64,000 nt of DNA, from the NCBI GenBank assembly GCA_031292145.1, contig JARLHR010000009.1:1-64000 (forward strand), given 5' to 3'. Positions 42,561-52,990 of this stretch are shown piece after piece. Under the pieces are notes generated by a model that was given only the letters and a program-made list of their open reading frames with translations, searched no databases and was not told the origin of the DNA. Position 1 is the stretch's first letter. Each line of letters begins with the position of its first letter. Made by a program: the position numbers and the translations under genes. The stretch is from Clostridium sp. Lineage in GTDB: Bacteria > Bacillota > Clostridia > Clostridiales > Clostridiaceae.

Positions 42561-43892
42561 ATGAGTTTATTTATATACACACTTAGAAGTGTAGCAAGTG
42601 CTATAGTTACCCCCCCATTAGTATTTTTGTTAATTTCTTTAATTATAATACTGCATTTAAAGAATAAAAAATTAGTAGCTATGCAAAAAATAATCCTAGG
42701 AGGTAGTGTAAATTCATCCATTGAACTTACACTATCTCAACTTGTTTTGGGGATTATAGGGGGATGTATAGGGAGTTTAATTCTCACAAGTTTAGGAGTT
42801 ATGTTTAATGATAATTCTGGAATATGGTATTTGTTTATTATATCTATATTACTAACATTTATAAAACCAAGGTTAATATGCTTTTCTTATTCTGGTGCGA
42901 TTTTAGGATTTATAAGCATTATGCTTAAGAGTGCAAGTATATTTGTACCAGGGCTTTCAGATATTTTTGATTTAAATATTAATATATTCTATTTAGTTAT
43001 ATTGATAGGAGTTTTTCATATTATAGAAGGCATAGTAGTAATGATTGATGGTGACAGAGGTGCAGTTCCGGTCTTCACAAATAAGGATGGAAAAATTTTA
43101 GGTGGATATGCGTTGAAAAGATATTGGATATTGCCTATTGCAATAATGATTGCAGTAACTATGGATAATTCCACATTAAATTATGTAACAGAATCAATAC
43201 AAAATCCTAACTGGTGGCCATTGATTAAATCGCCGTCAGGATTTGCATTATTAGCTAGCAGTGTAATTTCTATATCTCCTTTTTATACAATCTTGGGATA
43301 TTCAGCAGTTACATTTACAAGGAATAAAAGAGAAAAGGCATTATCGTCAGGAATACATATAGCTATTTATGGAGCAATCTTAATTGGTGTATCTCAAATT
43401 GCTAAAGTAGGGATTTTAGGAGAAATGTTAGTACTAGCGTTTATGCCATTTGCTCATGAATTTATGTTAAAACTTCAATTGAAAAATGAAGAAAGAAGAA
43501 CACCTAAGTTTGTAAGTGATGAAGAAGGATTAGTGATTTTAGAAATTTCGACAGATTCAAAAATTAAAGAATTTGGAATTGGTATTGAAAGTAAGGTTTT
43601 GTCGATAAATGATAAAGGTGTCAACTCGGAAACGGAAATTTACTCTATTTTAAGGGAAAATTTATATAATGCTATGTTAAAAATCAAAGATTCTCATGGA
43701 ATTGTGAAGGATATTAACTTCAGGCATAATAGAAATACTAGGCTTGGAATTTTGTTGGTACCTAGAAATGTGAACAAAGAAGACATTATACCAGTTGAAG
43801 ATAATAGTTTTAATAGTGTTTTCAATACAATAAAAAATTCGAACCATAAAGAAAAAAATGAATCAAATGAAAAAGATAATAAAAGAGAATAA
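42561..43892 (+). CDS. Polytopic membrane protein with C-terminal PDZ domain (MinJ-like)
   Basis: 443 residues. About eight transmembrane helices cover residues 5-310. A cytoplasmic PDZ-like domain (about 320-410) has VLEISTDSKIKEFGIGIESK and VNSETEIYSILREN, and a charged tail (NSNHKEKNESNEKDNKRE) ends the protein. The architecture and position between ctpB and uvrB match B. subtilis MinJ, which links DivIVA to MinCD. Sequence similarity cannot be judged here, so MinJ function is inference. AGGGGGGATAAA precedes the ATG. It shares an operon with the protease gene. Confidence 0.82.
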   Translation: MSLFIYTLRSVASAIVTPPLVFLLISLIIILHLKNKKLVAMQKIILGGSVNSSIELTLSQLVLGIIGGCIGSLILTSLGVMFNDNSGIWYLFIISILLTFIKPRLICFSYSGAILGFISIMLKSASIFVPGLSDIFDLNINIFYLVILIGVFHIIEGIVVMIDGDRGAVPVFTNKDGKILGGYALKRYWILPIAIMIAVTMDNSTLNYVTESIQNPNWWPLIKSPSGFALLASSVISISPFYTILGYSAVTFTRNKREKALSSGIHIAIYGAILIGVSQIAKVGILGEMLVLAFMPFAHEFMLKLQLKNEERRTPKFVSDEEGLVILEISTDSKIKEFGIGIESKVLSINDKGVNSETEIYSILRENLYNAMLKIKDSHGIVKDINFRHNRNTRLGILLVPRNVNKEDIIPVEDNSFNSVFNTIKNSNHKEKNESNEKDNKRE

Positions 43893-43907
43893 ATTGTAAT
43901 TAACATG

Positions 43908-43931
43908 AAGTGGCTTAGCCACTTTTTTTTC
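43908..43931 (+). terminator. Terminator after the PDZ-protein gene
   Basis: AAGTGGC-TTA-GCCACTT with eight T following directly. It lies 16 bases past the stop. Confidence 0.88.
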
Positions 43932-43940
43932 TTTATGGAT

Positions 43941-44012
43941 TTAGGCATAATGAAAAAATAATAAGTAAGTATACTAGTCTATTTTTCCTGTTATTTTCTT
44001 TCGTGTGCTTAA
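43941..44012. repeat. Family A repeat, short copy upstream of uvrB
   Basis: TTAGGCATAATGAAAAAATA at 43941 and TTATTTTCTTTCGTGTGCTT to 44012. Both ends are of the GGCACATGA type, unlike most copies, which carry one end of each type. Confidence 0.65.
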
Positions 44013-44151
44013 ACAGTTAAGATTTGTGGAATAATATATAGAAAAAAGTAAATTAACTATAAAATAAATATAGAACTTATTGACTTAAGACTTTGAGAAA
44101 AGTAAAATATACATATAACACGAATGTCTGTTCGCGGTGGAGGCGATATAT

Positions 44152-46125
44152 ATGGGAGAATTTAAAATATATTCTAAATTTAAACCAACAGGGGATCAAC
44201 CACAAGCTATTGATAAGTTGGTTGATTCTATAAAGAAAAAGAATAAAGGTCAAACTTTACTGGGAGTGACTGGTTCAGGAAAAACATTCACTATGGCAAA
44301 TATCATAGAAGAATTACAAAGGCCTACTTTGATTTTGGCACATAATAAAACTTTAGCAGCACAACTATGTTCAGAATTTAAGGAATTTTTCCCTGATAAT
44401 ATAGTTGAATATTTTGTATCATATTATGATTATTATCAGCCAGAAGCGTATGTACCTCAAACAGATACTTTTATAGAAAAAGATGCATCTATCAATGATG
44501 AAATAGATAAATTAAGGCATTCGGCCACTTCAGCACTTTTCGAAAGAAGAGATGTAATCATTGTAGCATCTGTGTCATGTATATATGGATTGGGTAATCC
44601 GGATGAATATAAGAAATTAACAATAAGTCTTAGAACTGGAATGGAAAAAGAAAGAGATGAGATTATAAAAAGGTTAATAGAAATTCAGTATGAAAGAAAT
44701 GACATAGACTTTTCAAGGGGTACATTTAGGGTTAGGGGAGATTCCTTAGATATAATTCCTGCATCCTATTCGAATAAGGGAATTAGAATTGAATTTTTCG
44801 GAGATGAAATTGATAGAATAAGAGAATTTGATGTATTGACAGGAAATATTCTCGGTGACAGAAATCATGTCGCAATAACGCCGGCATCTCACTTCGCAAC
44901 TTCTAGAGAGACAGTTGATAAATCAATTGGGCTTATTGAAGGGGAATTGGAAGAAAGATTGAGGGAACTTAATGCCCAAGATAAACTTTTGGAGGCTCAA
45001 AGGTTAAGACAAAGAACGAATTATGATATTGAAATGATAAAAGAAATGGGCTATTGCAGTGGAATAGAAAATTATTCGAGAATATTAGATGGTAGGGCAA
45101 GTGGAACGCCACCTAAAACTTTAATAGATTATTTTCCTGAAGACTTTTTAATGTTTATTGATGAAAGTCATGTAACATTACCTCAAGTTAGAGCAATGTA
45201 TGCAGGAGATAGATCTAGAAAGAATACATTGGTTGATTATGGATTTAGGCTTCCATGCGCATATGATAACAGGCCTTTAAAGTTTGAAGAGTTTGAAAAG
45301 AAAATTAATCAAGTAGTTTTTGTGAGTGCAACTCCAGCAGCATATGAAATAGATAATTCAAGAGAAATTGGTGAACAAATTATAAGACCAACAGGATTGC
45401 TAGATCCAGAAATAATTATAAGACCAATTAAAGGTCAGATAGATGATTTATATGGGGAAATTAATAAAACTACAGAACATGGTTTTAGAACTTTAATAAC
45501 TACTTTGACTAAACGTATGGCAGAAGATTTAACTAAATATTTAACGGAACTTGGTGTTAAGACAACTTATATGCATTCAGACATTGATACAATTGAAAGA
45601 ATGAAGATTATAAGAGATTTGAGGCTTGGAGAATATGATGTATTAGTAGGAATAAATCTTCTAAGGGAAGGATTAGATATACCAGAAGTTGCTTTGGTTG
45701 CAATTTTAGATGCAGATAAAGAAGGTTTCTTAAGATCGGAAACATCATTGATTCAAACAATAGGAAGAGCAGCTAGAAATTCTGAAAGTAAGGTTATAAT
45801 GTATGCAGATAACATAACCAAGTCAATGGATAAGGCTATAAAAGAAACCGAAAGAAGAAGGGCTATACAAAAAGAGTATAATGTTAAAAATGGAATAGTA
45901 CCGACAACAATAGTTAAAGAAGTAAGAGATGTTATTGAGGCTACAAAAATTGCTGAAGAAGTTGAAGAATATAAAGTTACAGATAAGAAAAAACTTAATA
46001 AAAAGGAAAAAGATAAATTAATTAAACAACTTACAGAAGAGATGCTTTTAGCTGCAAAAAACTTGCAGTTTGAAAGAGCAGCGGAACTTAGAGACACTAT
46101 AAATCAGTTAACAGGTAAGAGTTAA
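44152..46125 (+). CDS. uvrB: Excinuclease ABC subunit B
   Basis: 657 residues. A damage-verifying helicase-like protein of nucleotide excision repair. Walker A is GVTGSGKT, the beta-hairpin [17 protein letters not shown] inserts into DNA, the DEAD-type box is DESH, and helicase motif VI is QTIGRAARN. The C-terminal UVR domain ([11 protein letters not shown]) binds UvrC. I start it at 44152 because GGTGGAGG lies eight bases ahead; a GTG at 44137 overlaps that site. The last codons (INQLTGKS) coincide with the start of a family C repeat. uvrA follows. Confidence 0.97.
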   Translation: MGEFKIYSKFKPTGDQPQAIDKLVDSIKKKNKGQTLLGVTGSGKTFTMANIIEELQRPTLILAHNKTLAAQLCSEFKEFFPDNIVEYFVSYYDYYQPEAYVPQTDTFIEKDASINDEIDKLRHSATSALFERRDVIIVASVSCIYGLGNPDEYKKLTISLRTGMEKERDEIIKRLIEIQYERNDIDFSRGTFRVRGDSLDIIPASYSNKGIRIEFFGDEIDRIREFDVLTGNILGDRNHVAITPASHFATSRETVDKSIGLIEGELEERLRELNAQDKLLEAQRLRQRTNYDIEMIKEMGYCSGIENYSRILDGRASGTPPKTLIDYFPEDFLMFIDESHVTLPQVRAMYAGDRSRKNTLVDYGFRLPCAYDNRPLKFEEFEKKINQVVFVSATPAAYEIDNSREIGEQIIRPTGLLDPEIIIRPIKGQIDDLYGEINKTTEHGFRTLITTLTKRMAEDLTKYLTELGVKTTYMHSDIDTIERMKIIRDLRLGEYDVLVGINLLREGLDIPEVALVAILDADKEGFLRSETSLIQTIGRAARNSESKVIMYADNITKSMDKAIKETERRRAIQKEYNVKNGIVPTTIVKEVRDVIEATKIAEEVEEYKVTDKKKLNKKEKDKLIKQLTEEMLLAAKNLQFERAAELRDTINQLTGKS

Positions 46126-46446
46126 GCGTTAACAGTTAAGGAAGAAAAGTTCTGGAGAATTTTTCTTGTAATTTTTGTTTTGATAAATGAAATTATAGGA
46201 TTTTTATATTAATAATAAGTATTAAATACTTAGAAGTGCTTGTGAATTTTCTTTCATGTTCTTCAAAAGGTTGCTAACATATACTAATTGATAATTTTTT
46301 AGATATATATACTGTATATTAAAATATTATACTCAATAAATGAAAAAAATAAGGATAAAAACACTGGAATTTAAAAATATAATTAAGAAATCCCGTAAGG
46401 GATTCTATAAAAAACTGTTAACTGTTACTTGCTAACTGTTAACTGA
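46104..46446. repeat. Family C intergenic repeat, copy 2
   Basis: TCAGTTAACAGGTAAGAGTT at 46104 and CTTGCTAACTGTTAACTGA to 46446 are inverted ends built of TTAAC units. Its first 22 bases encode the UvrB tail, and its right end abuts the uvrA ribosome-binding site (ACGGGGGTTG). The interior contains an AATCCC-GTAA-GGGATT hairpin and a one-ended family A remnant (TTTCTTTCATGTTCTTC) near 46250. It fills the whole uvrB-uvrA gap. Confidence 0.7.
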
Positions 46447-46462
46447 ATTTACGGGGGTTGTT

Positions 46463-49288
46463 ATGAACGATAAAATAATAATTAGAGGTGCAAAAGTTAA
46501 TAATTTGAAAAATGTTAGTTTAGAAATACCAAGAGATAAATTAGTTGTATTTACAGGGCTATCAGGTTCTGGTAAATCATCTTTAGCGTTTGATACATTA
46601 TATGCAGAAGGGCAAAGAAGATATGTTGAATCTCTATCTTCCTATGCTAGGCAATTTTTAGGTCAAATGGATAAACCGGATGTTGAATATATAGAGGGAT
46701 TATCGCCAGCAATATCGATAGATCAAAAAACTACAAGCAAGAATCCAAGATCTACTGTTGGAACAATAACAGAAATTTATGATTATTTGAGATTGCTATA
46801 TGCTAGAGTCGGTGTTCCTCATTGTCCAAAGTGTGGAAAGGAAATTGCGAAACAGTCTGTGGATCAAATTGTTGATAAGATTATGAACTATGGGGACAAA
46901 ACTAAACTTCAGATATTGTCACCTGTAATCATAGGTAGAAAAGGCACTCATGAAAAAGTATTAGATAATATAAAGAAAAATGGATTTGTAAGAGCTAGGA
47001 TTGATGGAGAAATTTATGATTTAACTGAAGAAGAAGTAAGATTAGATAAAAATAAAAAGCATAATATTGAAGCAGTTATAGATAGAATTGTCATAAAAGG
47101 CGGAATTGAAGGAAGGCTTACAGAATCTGTAGAAGCAGCATTAAAAATGGGAGAAGGATTGGCAATAGCGAGCATTATTGGTGGTGAAGATACTTTGTTT
47201 AGTGAGAATTTTGCCTGCGCGGAATGTGGAATAAGTATTGACGAGTTAGCACCTAGGTTATTCTCATTTAATGCTCCATACGGAAAGTGTGATCATTGTG
47301 ATGGAATTGGAACATTGATGGAAATAGATGAAAGCTTAGTTATACCTAATAAGGAACTAAGTATTATGGAAGGCGCTGTAGCTAGCTGGGGAAGTGGAAG
47401 ACTTAAAGAAGATTCTTGGACATATGCAATACTTCAAGCGTTGTCTAAAGAATATGGAGTAGATTTAAATGCACCAATAAAGGGTTTAGATAAAAAGTAT
47501 GTTGATTTATTATTGTATGGAACAGAGGGAAAAAAGCTTAAGGTTGAATATGTTAAGGATGGTGTTAAGGCTATATATAGTTATGCATTTGAAGGAGAAA
47601 TTAATGCATTAAATAGAAGGTATAGAGAAAGCAATTCTGATATAATAAAGACTGAAATAGAACAATATATGAGTGATGATTTATGTCCTAAATGTAAAGG
47701 TGCTAGATTGAAAAAAGAAGTATTAGCAGTTACTGTTGGTGGAAAAAACATATATGAATTTACAAGCATGTCAATAAGAGAAGAACTTCATTTTATAAAT
47801 GGAATAGAATTTTCAGAAAAGAATAGAATTATTAGTGACCAAATTGTAAAAGAAATTAAAAATAGATTGCAATTTTTATTGGATGTTGGTCTTGATTATC
47901 TAAGCCTATCAAGAAAATCAGGAACTCTATCAGGCGGTGAATCTCAAAGAATAAGACTTGCAACCCAAATTGGTTCAGCACTTATGGGTGTTTTATATAT
48001 TTTGGATGAGCCTAGTATTGGCTTGCATCAAAGAGATAATGATAGGTTAATACATACTCTAAAGAATTTAAGAGATGTTGGGAATACAGTAGTTGTTGTA
48101 GAGCATGATGAAGATACGATGATGGAAGCAGATTATATTGTGGATATTGGACCTGGAGCAGGAGAGCATGGAGGAGAGGTTGTTGTTGCGGGAACTATTG
48201 ATGAAATTAAAGCATGTGAAAAATCAATAACAGGACAATATTTAACCGGAAGGAGAGTTATTAATGTTCCAACTACGAGAAGAAAAGGAAATGGACAAAA
48301 TATAAAAGTCATTGGAGCAAAAGAAAATAATTTGAAAAATGTAAATATAACTATTCCACTAGGAACCTTAACTATGATTACAGGAGTTTCAGGCTCAGGA
48401 AAAAGCACATTAGTAAATGAAATACTTTATAAAGGATTAAATAAATTAGTAAACAAAAGTAAAAATCCAGTAGGGATTCATAAAGAAATAACTGGTTATG
48501 AAAACATAGATAAAATCATAGATATAAATCAAAGCCCAATAGGAAGAACTCCACGTTCTAATCCTGCAACTTATACAGGTACATTTGATATAATAAGGGA
48601 ACTTTTTTCACAAACTACAGAAGCTAAAATGAGAGGTTATAAGCAAGGGCGATTTAGTTTTAATGTGAAGGGAGGAAGATGTGAGGCGTGTTCTGGTGAT
48701 GGCATCATAAAGATAGAAATGCAATTTTTATCAGATGTGTATGTGCCATGCGAAGTTTGTAAAGGGAAGAGATACAATAGAGAAACTTTAGAAGTTAAAT
48801 ATAAAGGTAAAAATATAGATGATGTACTAAATATGACTGTTGAAGAAGCATTGAGATTCTTCGAAAATATACCTAGAATTGAAAATAAGCTAAGGACATT
48901 AAATGATGTAGGCTTGGGATATATTAGACTCGGGCAACCATCAACCCAACTATCTGGTGGAGAAGCTCAAAGAATAAAATTGGCATATGAACTGTCAAAG
49001 AGAAGTACAGGAAAAACATTGTTTATATTAGATGAGCCAACAACAGGATTACATGTAGATGATGTCAGCAGATTAATAGAGATACTACAAAGATTAGTAG
49101 ATGCAGGTAATACAGTAGTAGTAATTGAACATAATTTAGATATGATAAAATGTGCAGATCATTTAATTGATTTAGGACCAGAAGGTGGAGATAAGGGTGG
49201 TACTATTATAAAAACAGGAACACCTGAGCAAATATGTAAAGATGAAAGATCGTATACAGGAAAGTATTTAAATAAGATATTATTTTAA
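46463..49288 (+). CDS. uvrA: Excinuclease ABC subunit A
   Basis: A 941-residue DNA-damage sensor with two ABC modules. Walker A sites are GLSGSGKSS near 31-39 and GVSGSGKST in the second half, and the signatures are [11 protein letters not shown] and [11 protein letters not shown]. Zinc sites are the CPKCG insertion, CAECG...CDHCDG and CEACSGDG...CEVCKGK. The full length is as expected. ACGGGGGTTGTT precedes the ATG. It follows uvrB, separated only by a family C repeat. Confidence 0.98.
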   Translation: MNDKIIIRGAKVNNLKNVSLEIPRDKLVVFTGLSGSGKSSLAFDTLYAEGQRRYVESLSSYARQFLGQMDKPDVEYIEGLSPAISIDQKTTSKNPRSTVGTITEIYDYLRLLYARVGVPHCPKCGKEIAKQSVDQIVDKIMNYGDKTKLQILSPVIIGRKGTHEKVLDNIKKNGFVRARIDGEIYDLTEEEVRLDKNKKHNIEAVIDRIVIKGGIEGRLTESVEAALKMGEGLAIASIIGGEDTLFSENFACAECGISIDELAPRLFSFNAPYGKCDHCDGIGTLMEIDESLVIPNKELSIMEGAVASWGSGRLKEDSWTYAILQALSKEYGVDLNAPIKGLDKKYVDLLLYGTEGKKLKVEYVKDGVKAIYSYAFEGEINALNRRYRESNSDIIKTEIEQYMSDDLCPKCKGARLKKEVLAVTVGGKNIYEFTSMSIREELHFINGIEFSEKNRIISDQIVKEIKNRLQFLLDVGLDYLSLSRKSGTLSGGESQRIRLATQIGSALMGVLYILDEPSIGLHQRDNDRLIHTLKNLRDVGNTVVVVEHDEDTMMEADYIVDIGPGAGEHGGEVVVAGTIDEIKACEKSITGQYLTGRRVINVPTTRRKGNGQNIKVIGAKENNLKNVNITIPLGTLTMITGVSGSGKSTLVNEILYKGLNKLVNKSKNPVGIHKEITGYENIDKIIDINQSPIGRTPRSNPATYTGTFDIIRELFSQTTEAKMRGYKQGRFSFNVKGGRCEACSGDGIIKIEMQFLSDVYVPCEVCKGKRYNRETLEVKYKGKNIDDVLNMTVEEALRFFENIPRIENKLRTLNDVGLGYIRLGQPSTQLSGGEAQRIKLAYELSKRSTGKTLFILDEPTTGLHVDDVSRLIEILQRLVDAGNTVVVIEHNLDMIKCADHLIDLGPEGGDKGGTIIKTGTPEQICKDERSYTGKYLNKILF

Positions 49289-49302
49289 TTAATGGTTAAC
49301 TT

Positions 49303-49460
49303 TAAAAAATAGCAGATGGACATTTAAATTGTAATATTTGACTTATTAGATAAACATATTTACTAGACTTTTAATATACATCTGCACCAGAAATTAGAAA
49401 TATTTTTGTGTAGCAGGCATTTTCATAGTCCTGCGAAACAAAAATATTTCTGATTTCGGT
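49303..49460 (+). other. Structured intergenic element between uvrA and the FHA gene
   Basis: An outer pair GCAGATG (49312-49318) / CATCTGC (49379-49385) is followed by a long stem: GAAATATTTTTGT (49397-49409) with ACAAAAATATTTC (49438-49450), capped by GCAGG/CCTGC. No T-run follows. The remaining 175 bases to the FHA gene are AT-rich. It may be another palindromic element or a transcript-end structure. Confidence 0.45.
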
Positions 49461-49635
49461 AAGTTACCACATAAGTTTAGAGTTGATATTGTTAATCTAA
49501 TTTTAATAATTTTTTATGATATATTTTCTTTTTTGTTGTATAATCATTAATAAGGGTATATATGAAGTGGTAATAATTGCTGATAATCATATTTTTATAT
49601 GCCTATGATGTAGGAATTAATATTGAGGTGAAAAT

Positions 49636-50079
49636 ATGAGTTTTTCGAGAATAATTGCAGGTGTTTTTGGACTAATTTTTATTGTTATTCTATATGTAAT
49701 AATATATTATGCATTAAAGATAATGTATAAAGACGTTAAAAATGGAGGCAAGAAGAGACGGCCACCAGCAACAAAGGGGAATTATGGATTAGAAATTATA
49801 AATTCAGGAAATGCAAAAGATTTAAAAGAAGGATCAATAATTCCTATAAGGTCTGATTTAACAATAGGCAGAAAAGATGACAATTCTATTGTGTTAAGTG
49901 ACCAGCATGTTTCGGGGAATCATGCTAAAATTATTATAAGAAATAATGCATTATTTATAGAAGATTTAAATAGCACAAATGGCACTTATTTAAATAAAAA
50001 TAAAATAAATGGTAAGGTGAAATTATCTAATAAAGATGAAATAAAAATTGGTACTTCAATTTTTAAAATTTTAGCTTAG
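49636..50079 (+). CDS. FHA-domain protein with N-terminal membrane anchor
   Basis: 147 residues. One transmembrane helix (8-28), a basic linker (KNGGKKRRPPATKGN) and a C-terminal FHA domain with TIGRKDDNSIVL, QHVSGNHAKI and DLNSTNGTYLN, the phosphothreonine-binding loops. It likely recruits a Ser/Thr-phosphorylated partner to the membrane. FHA genes sit beside rodA and a PBP gene in clostridia and actinobacteria, and here the same trio follows. The stop TAG lies inside TTAGGCATTTGA, a family A left end. TTGAGGTGAAAAT precedes the ATG. Confidence 0.9.
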   Translation: MSFSRIIAGVFGLIFIVILYVIIYYALKIMYKDVKNGGKKRRPPATKGNYGLEIINSGNAKDLKEGSIIPIRSDLTIGRKDDNSIVLSDQHVSGNHAKIIIRNNALFIEDLNSTNGTYLNKNKINGKVKLSNKDEIKIGTSIFKILA

Positions 50080-50140
50080 GCATTTGAAAGAAAATAGGCT
50101 CAGTAGTAGGTATTTTTAAAATATATCTTCTGCTGAGCCT
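50076..50140. repeat. Family A left-end remnant with terminator-like hairpin
   Basis: TTAGGCATTTGAAAGAAAAT at 50076 contains the stop codon of the FHA gene. The following GGCTCAG ... CTGAGCC arms form a hairpin at about 50095-50137. No right end is recognisable. Confidence 0.5.
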
Positions 50141-50206
50141 TGCAAAACTTAGTACATATTAAAAATCTAGAGATTATAGAAAGATGGGCAGTGAGGTGAC
50201 ATATAA

Positions 50207-51427
50207 TTGAAGGTAAAAAAAGATGAGGTAAAGTTATTGATTTTAACGTACCTATTATGTATGGCTCTTTTTACTAATTTAGCTATATTAAAAGATCCTA
50301 TGGATATGGGTGCAATATACATGGGATTAATAGTATGCGCATTATTAACAATAACTCAAATTTTAGTTAGAAAGTTTTATCCACAGGGAGATAAATTTTT
50401 AATTATATTTGCATGTATATTGTCAGTTATAGGCATAGCTGTATTATATAGATTGGATACTCAAGTTGCAATTAAACAATTAATGTGGTTTGCTGCTGGC
50501 ATTGTTGTATTTATTGTCTTATTAGTAGCAATTCCAGATTTGAGAGATTTTGCAAAATATAAAAAAATATATTTAATTATAACGATTATCTTTATGCCTA
50601 TGGCATTAATTTTTGGGAAAGACGTTTATGGTGAAACTAACTGGGTTATGATTGGAGGGATGGGATTCCAGCCATCTGAATTTGGTAAAATTAGTTTTGT
50701 AATTTATCTTGCAGCTGCATTAAAGGATTATGAAGATCGAAATAGTATTATAGAGGATTTTAAACAACTTTGGGAGCCGGCCATAGTTGTAATGTTTGCA
50801 TTATTATGTTTAGTTATGCAAAAAGATTTAGGATCTGATTTAATATTTTTTAGTATAGCATTAGCAATGGTTTATGTTGCAACGGGGAAAAAGAAGTATG
50901 TATTAATTGCTTTTGTATTATTTATAATTGGATCATTTGTTGCTTTTAAGCTATTTGCACACGTAAGAGAAAGAATATTGATTTGGAGGAATCCATGGGA
51001 ATATTCAAAGACAGGAGGATATCAAATAGTCCAGGGATTATATGCAATTTCTTCGGGTGGTATGTTTGGGAGTGGACTCGGGCAAGGATATCCAGGATTT
51101 GTGCCAGTTAACACTTCGGATTTCATCTTTGCAGTAATTGGTGAAGAACTAGGAATGGTGTTTGGATTTGGGATTATGGTAATATATTTCTTATTCTTCT
51201 ATAGAGGAATGAGGGCAGCATTTAGAATTGAAGATAAATTTTCACAACTTAGTACGATAGGAATAAGTACTATGATAGCTTGTCAGGTATTAGTTATAAT
51301 TGGTGGTGTATTTGCGGTTATACCACTTACAGGAATTACATTACCGCTTATTAGTTATGGTGGATCTTCTATGATAAGCATGTTCTTTGCACTAGCAATA
51401 CTTCAGAAGATATCAGAGGAGGGCTAA
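50207..51427 (+). CDS. RodA/FtsW/SpoVE-family peptidoglycan polymerase
   Basis: A 406-residue SEDS protein with about ten transmembrane helices. Family motifs are WVMIGGMGFQPSEFGKISFV, QKDLGSDLIFF, RILIWRNPWEY, GGMFGSGLGQG, FIFAVIGEELG and PLTGITLPLISYGGSSM. It polymerises lipid II glycan strands together with its class B PBP, the next gene, whose start lies four bases after this stop. TTG start at 50207 with GAGGTGA at normal spacing. The rod-elongation, division or sporulation role cannot be set from sequence. Confidence 0.94.
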   Translation: MKVKKDEVKLLILTYLLCMALFTNLAILKDPMDMGAIYMGLIVCALLTITQILVRKFYPQGDKFLIIFACILSVIGIAVLYRLDTQVAIKQLMWFAAGIVVFIVLLVAIPDLRDFAKYKKIYLIITIIFMPMALIFGKDVYGETNWVMIGGMGFQPSEFGKISFVIYLAAALKDYEDRNSIIEDFKQLWEPAIVVMFALLCLVMQKDLGSDLIFFSIALAMVYVATGKKKYVLIAFVLFIIGSFVAFKLFAHVRERILIWRNPWEYSKTGGYQIVQGLYAISSGGMFGSGLGQGYPGFVPVNTSDFIFAVIGEELGMVFGFGIMVIYFLFFYRGMRAAFRIEDKFSQLSTIGISTMIACQVLVIIGGVFAVIPLTGITLPLISYGGSSMISMFFALAILQKISEEG

Positions 51428-51430
51428 ATT

Positions 51431-52909
51431 TTGAAAAATAATTCTAATAGTATAAAACAAGTAATGGTAGTTTTTCTATTTTGCTTTGTAGCTCTTATCT
51501 CATACATTGCGTATTTTCAAGTTTTTTCAGCACCTAATATAGAAGAGCAACAAGGAAATCAAAGATTATGGGCTAGAAGAAATGAAGTTCTAAGAGGAAC
51601 CATATATGATAGAAATAAAAATCCATTAACCACAAGTGCTAGAGTCGACGCTCTTACGCAAAAAAGAACATATACTAATGGAGATTTATATGTTCATGCT
51701 TTAGGATATGTAGATCCAAGGTATGGATTAACTGGGTTAGAAGCAAATTATGATAGTGAGTTAACTACATATAATAAGTTTGAAAATAATATTTTAAGTT
51801 TGACTAAAGATTTTAGTATTGATAAATTAAAAACAATGTTCCAAAATAGAAAAGAGGATGACGATAAGATAGGGAATGGTGTTATAACTACGTTAGATCC
51901 TACGCTACAAAAGATAGCCTATGATGCACTTGGGGATAACAAGGGCGCCGTGGTTGCATTAAATCCCAAGACTGGAGAAGTGTTAGCTATGGTATCCAAA
52001 CCAACGTATAATCCTAATGATTTAGAAAATTCTATGAAGGCGGCTAATGCAGGAACAGCTGAAGATAGTCCGCTTATTAATAGAGTAACATCAGGGCTTT
52101 ATCCACCAGGGTCAACATTTAAGACTATTACACTTAGTAGTGCATTGGAGAATATGCCAGGTGTTACAAGCAGGACATTTGATGATACTGGTAAAATAGT
52201 ATTTAATGATAAACAGTCTTTGAGCAATGATAATGGAGAAGTCAATGGAGAGATAGATTTAAAAGATGCATTTAGATTATCAAGTAATTTTGTATTCGGA
52301 ACATTGGCAATGGAACTTGGAAATGATAAGTTAAAAGCTACTGCTGAAAAATATGGTTTTAATAGTACAATTGAGTCAGACGGTTTTAAAATGACACAAA
52401 GTCAATTTCCGAAGTTATCAAAAGATCAAATTGGAATTATTGCACAATCAGGGATTGGGCAAGGTAGTGATTTAGCAACACCGATGCAAATGGCGTTGGT
52501 GGCAAGTACAATAGCTAATAATGGTAATATGATGGAACCAAGACTTGTAAATCAAGTAATTGATAAGGATGGAAATGTAGTTAAAACAATTCAGCCAAAA
52601 GCTGAGAAGCAGGTTATTAGTTCAGCAAATGCGGCTATTATAAAAGATTATATGAAAAATTTAGTTGATTCAAAGATTGATTCGACCTGGGGATTCTTTG
52701 AAGGAACAGATACTGCAGGAAAGACAGGTACAGCTGATTATAATCTTGCGAATGGTGAAAGTGCCAAGCCACATTCTTGGTTTATTGCGTTTGCGCCTGC
52801 AAATAATCCACAAATTGCCGTTGCAGTAATAGTGGAAAATGGAGGATATGGAGCTAGCGTAGCCGCTCCAATAGCAGGAAAATTAATAAGAACTGCTGTG
52901 TTAAAATAA
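51431..52909 (+). CDS. Penicillin-binding transpeptidase (class B, PbpA-like)
   Basis: 492 residues. One N-terminal transmembrane helix (9-31), a dimerisation/pedestal region with RGTIYDRN, then the transpeptidase domain: active-site serine in S228-T-F-K231, SSN at 284-286 and KTG at 431-433. It cross-links peptidoglycan and pairs with the SEDS polymerase just upstream. Its size is smaller than PBP2/PBP3 and close to actinobacterial PbpA, consistent with the FHA-RodA-PbpA trio. TTG start with GAGGAGGGC in the end of the preceding gene. Confidence 0.94.
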   Translation: MKNNSNSIKQVMVVFLFCFVALISYIAYFQVFSAPNIEEQQGNQRLWARRNEVLRGTIYDRNKNPLTTSARVDALTQKRTYTNGDLYVHALGYVDPRYGLTGLEANYDSELTTYNKFENNILSLTKDFSIDKLKTMFQNRKEDDDKIGNGVITTLDPTLQKIAYDALGDNKGAVVALNPKTGEVLAMVSKPTYNPNDLENSMKAANAGTAEDSPLINRVTSGLYPPGSTFKTITLSSALENMPGVTSRTFDDTGKIVFNDKQSLSNDNGEVNGEIDLKDAFRLSSNFVFGTLAMELGNDKLKATAEKYGFNSTIESDGFKMTQSQFPKLSKDQIGIIAQSGIGQGSDLATPMQMALVASTIANNGNMMEPRLVNQVIDKDGNVVKTIQPKAEKQVISSANAAIIKDYMKNLVDSKIDSTWGFFEGTDTAGKTGTADYNLANGESAKPHSWFIAFAPANNPQIAVAVIVENGGYGASVAAPIAGKLIRTAVLK

Positions 52910-52916
52910 TATATTG

Positions 52917-52939
52917 CCTCAGAGGAATTGCCTCTGAGG
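52917..52939 (+). terminator. GC-rich hairpin between the PBP gene and uvrC
   Basis: CCTCAGAGG (52917-52925) pairs perfectly with CCTCTGAGG (52931-52939) around AATTG. It has no real T-run, so it may only attenuate or protect mRNA. Confidence 0.45.
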
Positions 52940-52990
52940 TATTTATGTATAGGTAAATTTCTGGTACTTGTTGAAGGAAGGAGATGTATT

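Noticed and set aside
52928-52990. Extended N-terminus of UvrC
   Set aside because: It would run through the CCTCAGAGG hairpin and lacks a ribosome-binding site; the GIY-YIG domain starts properly from 52991.
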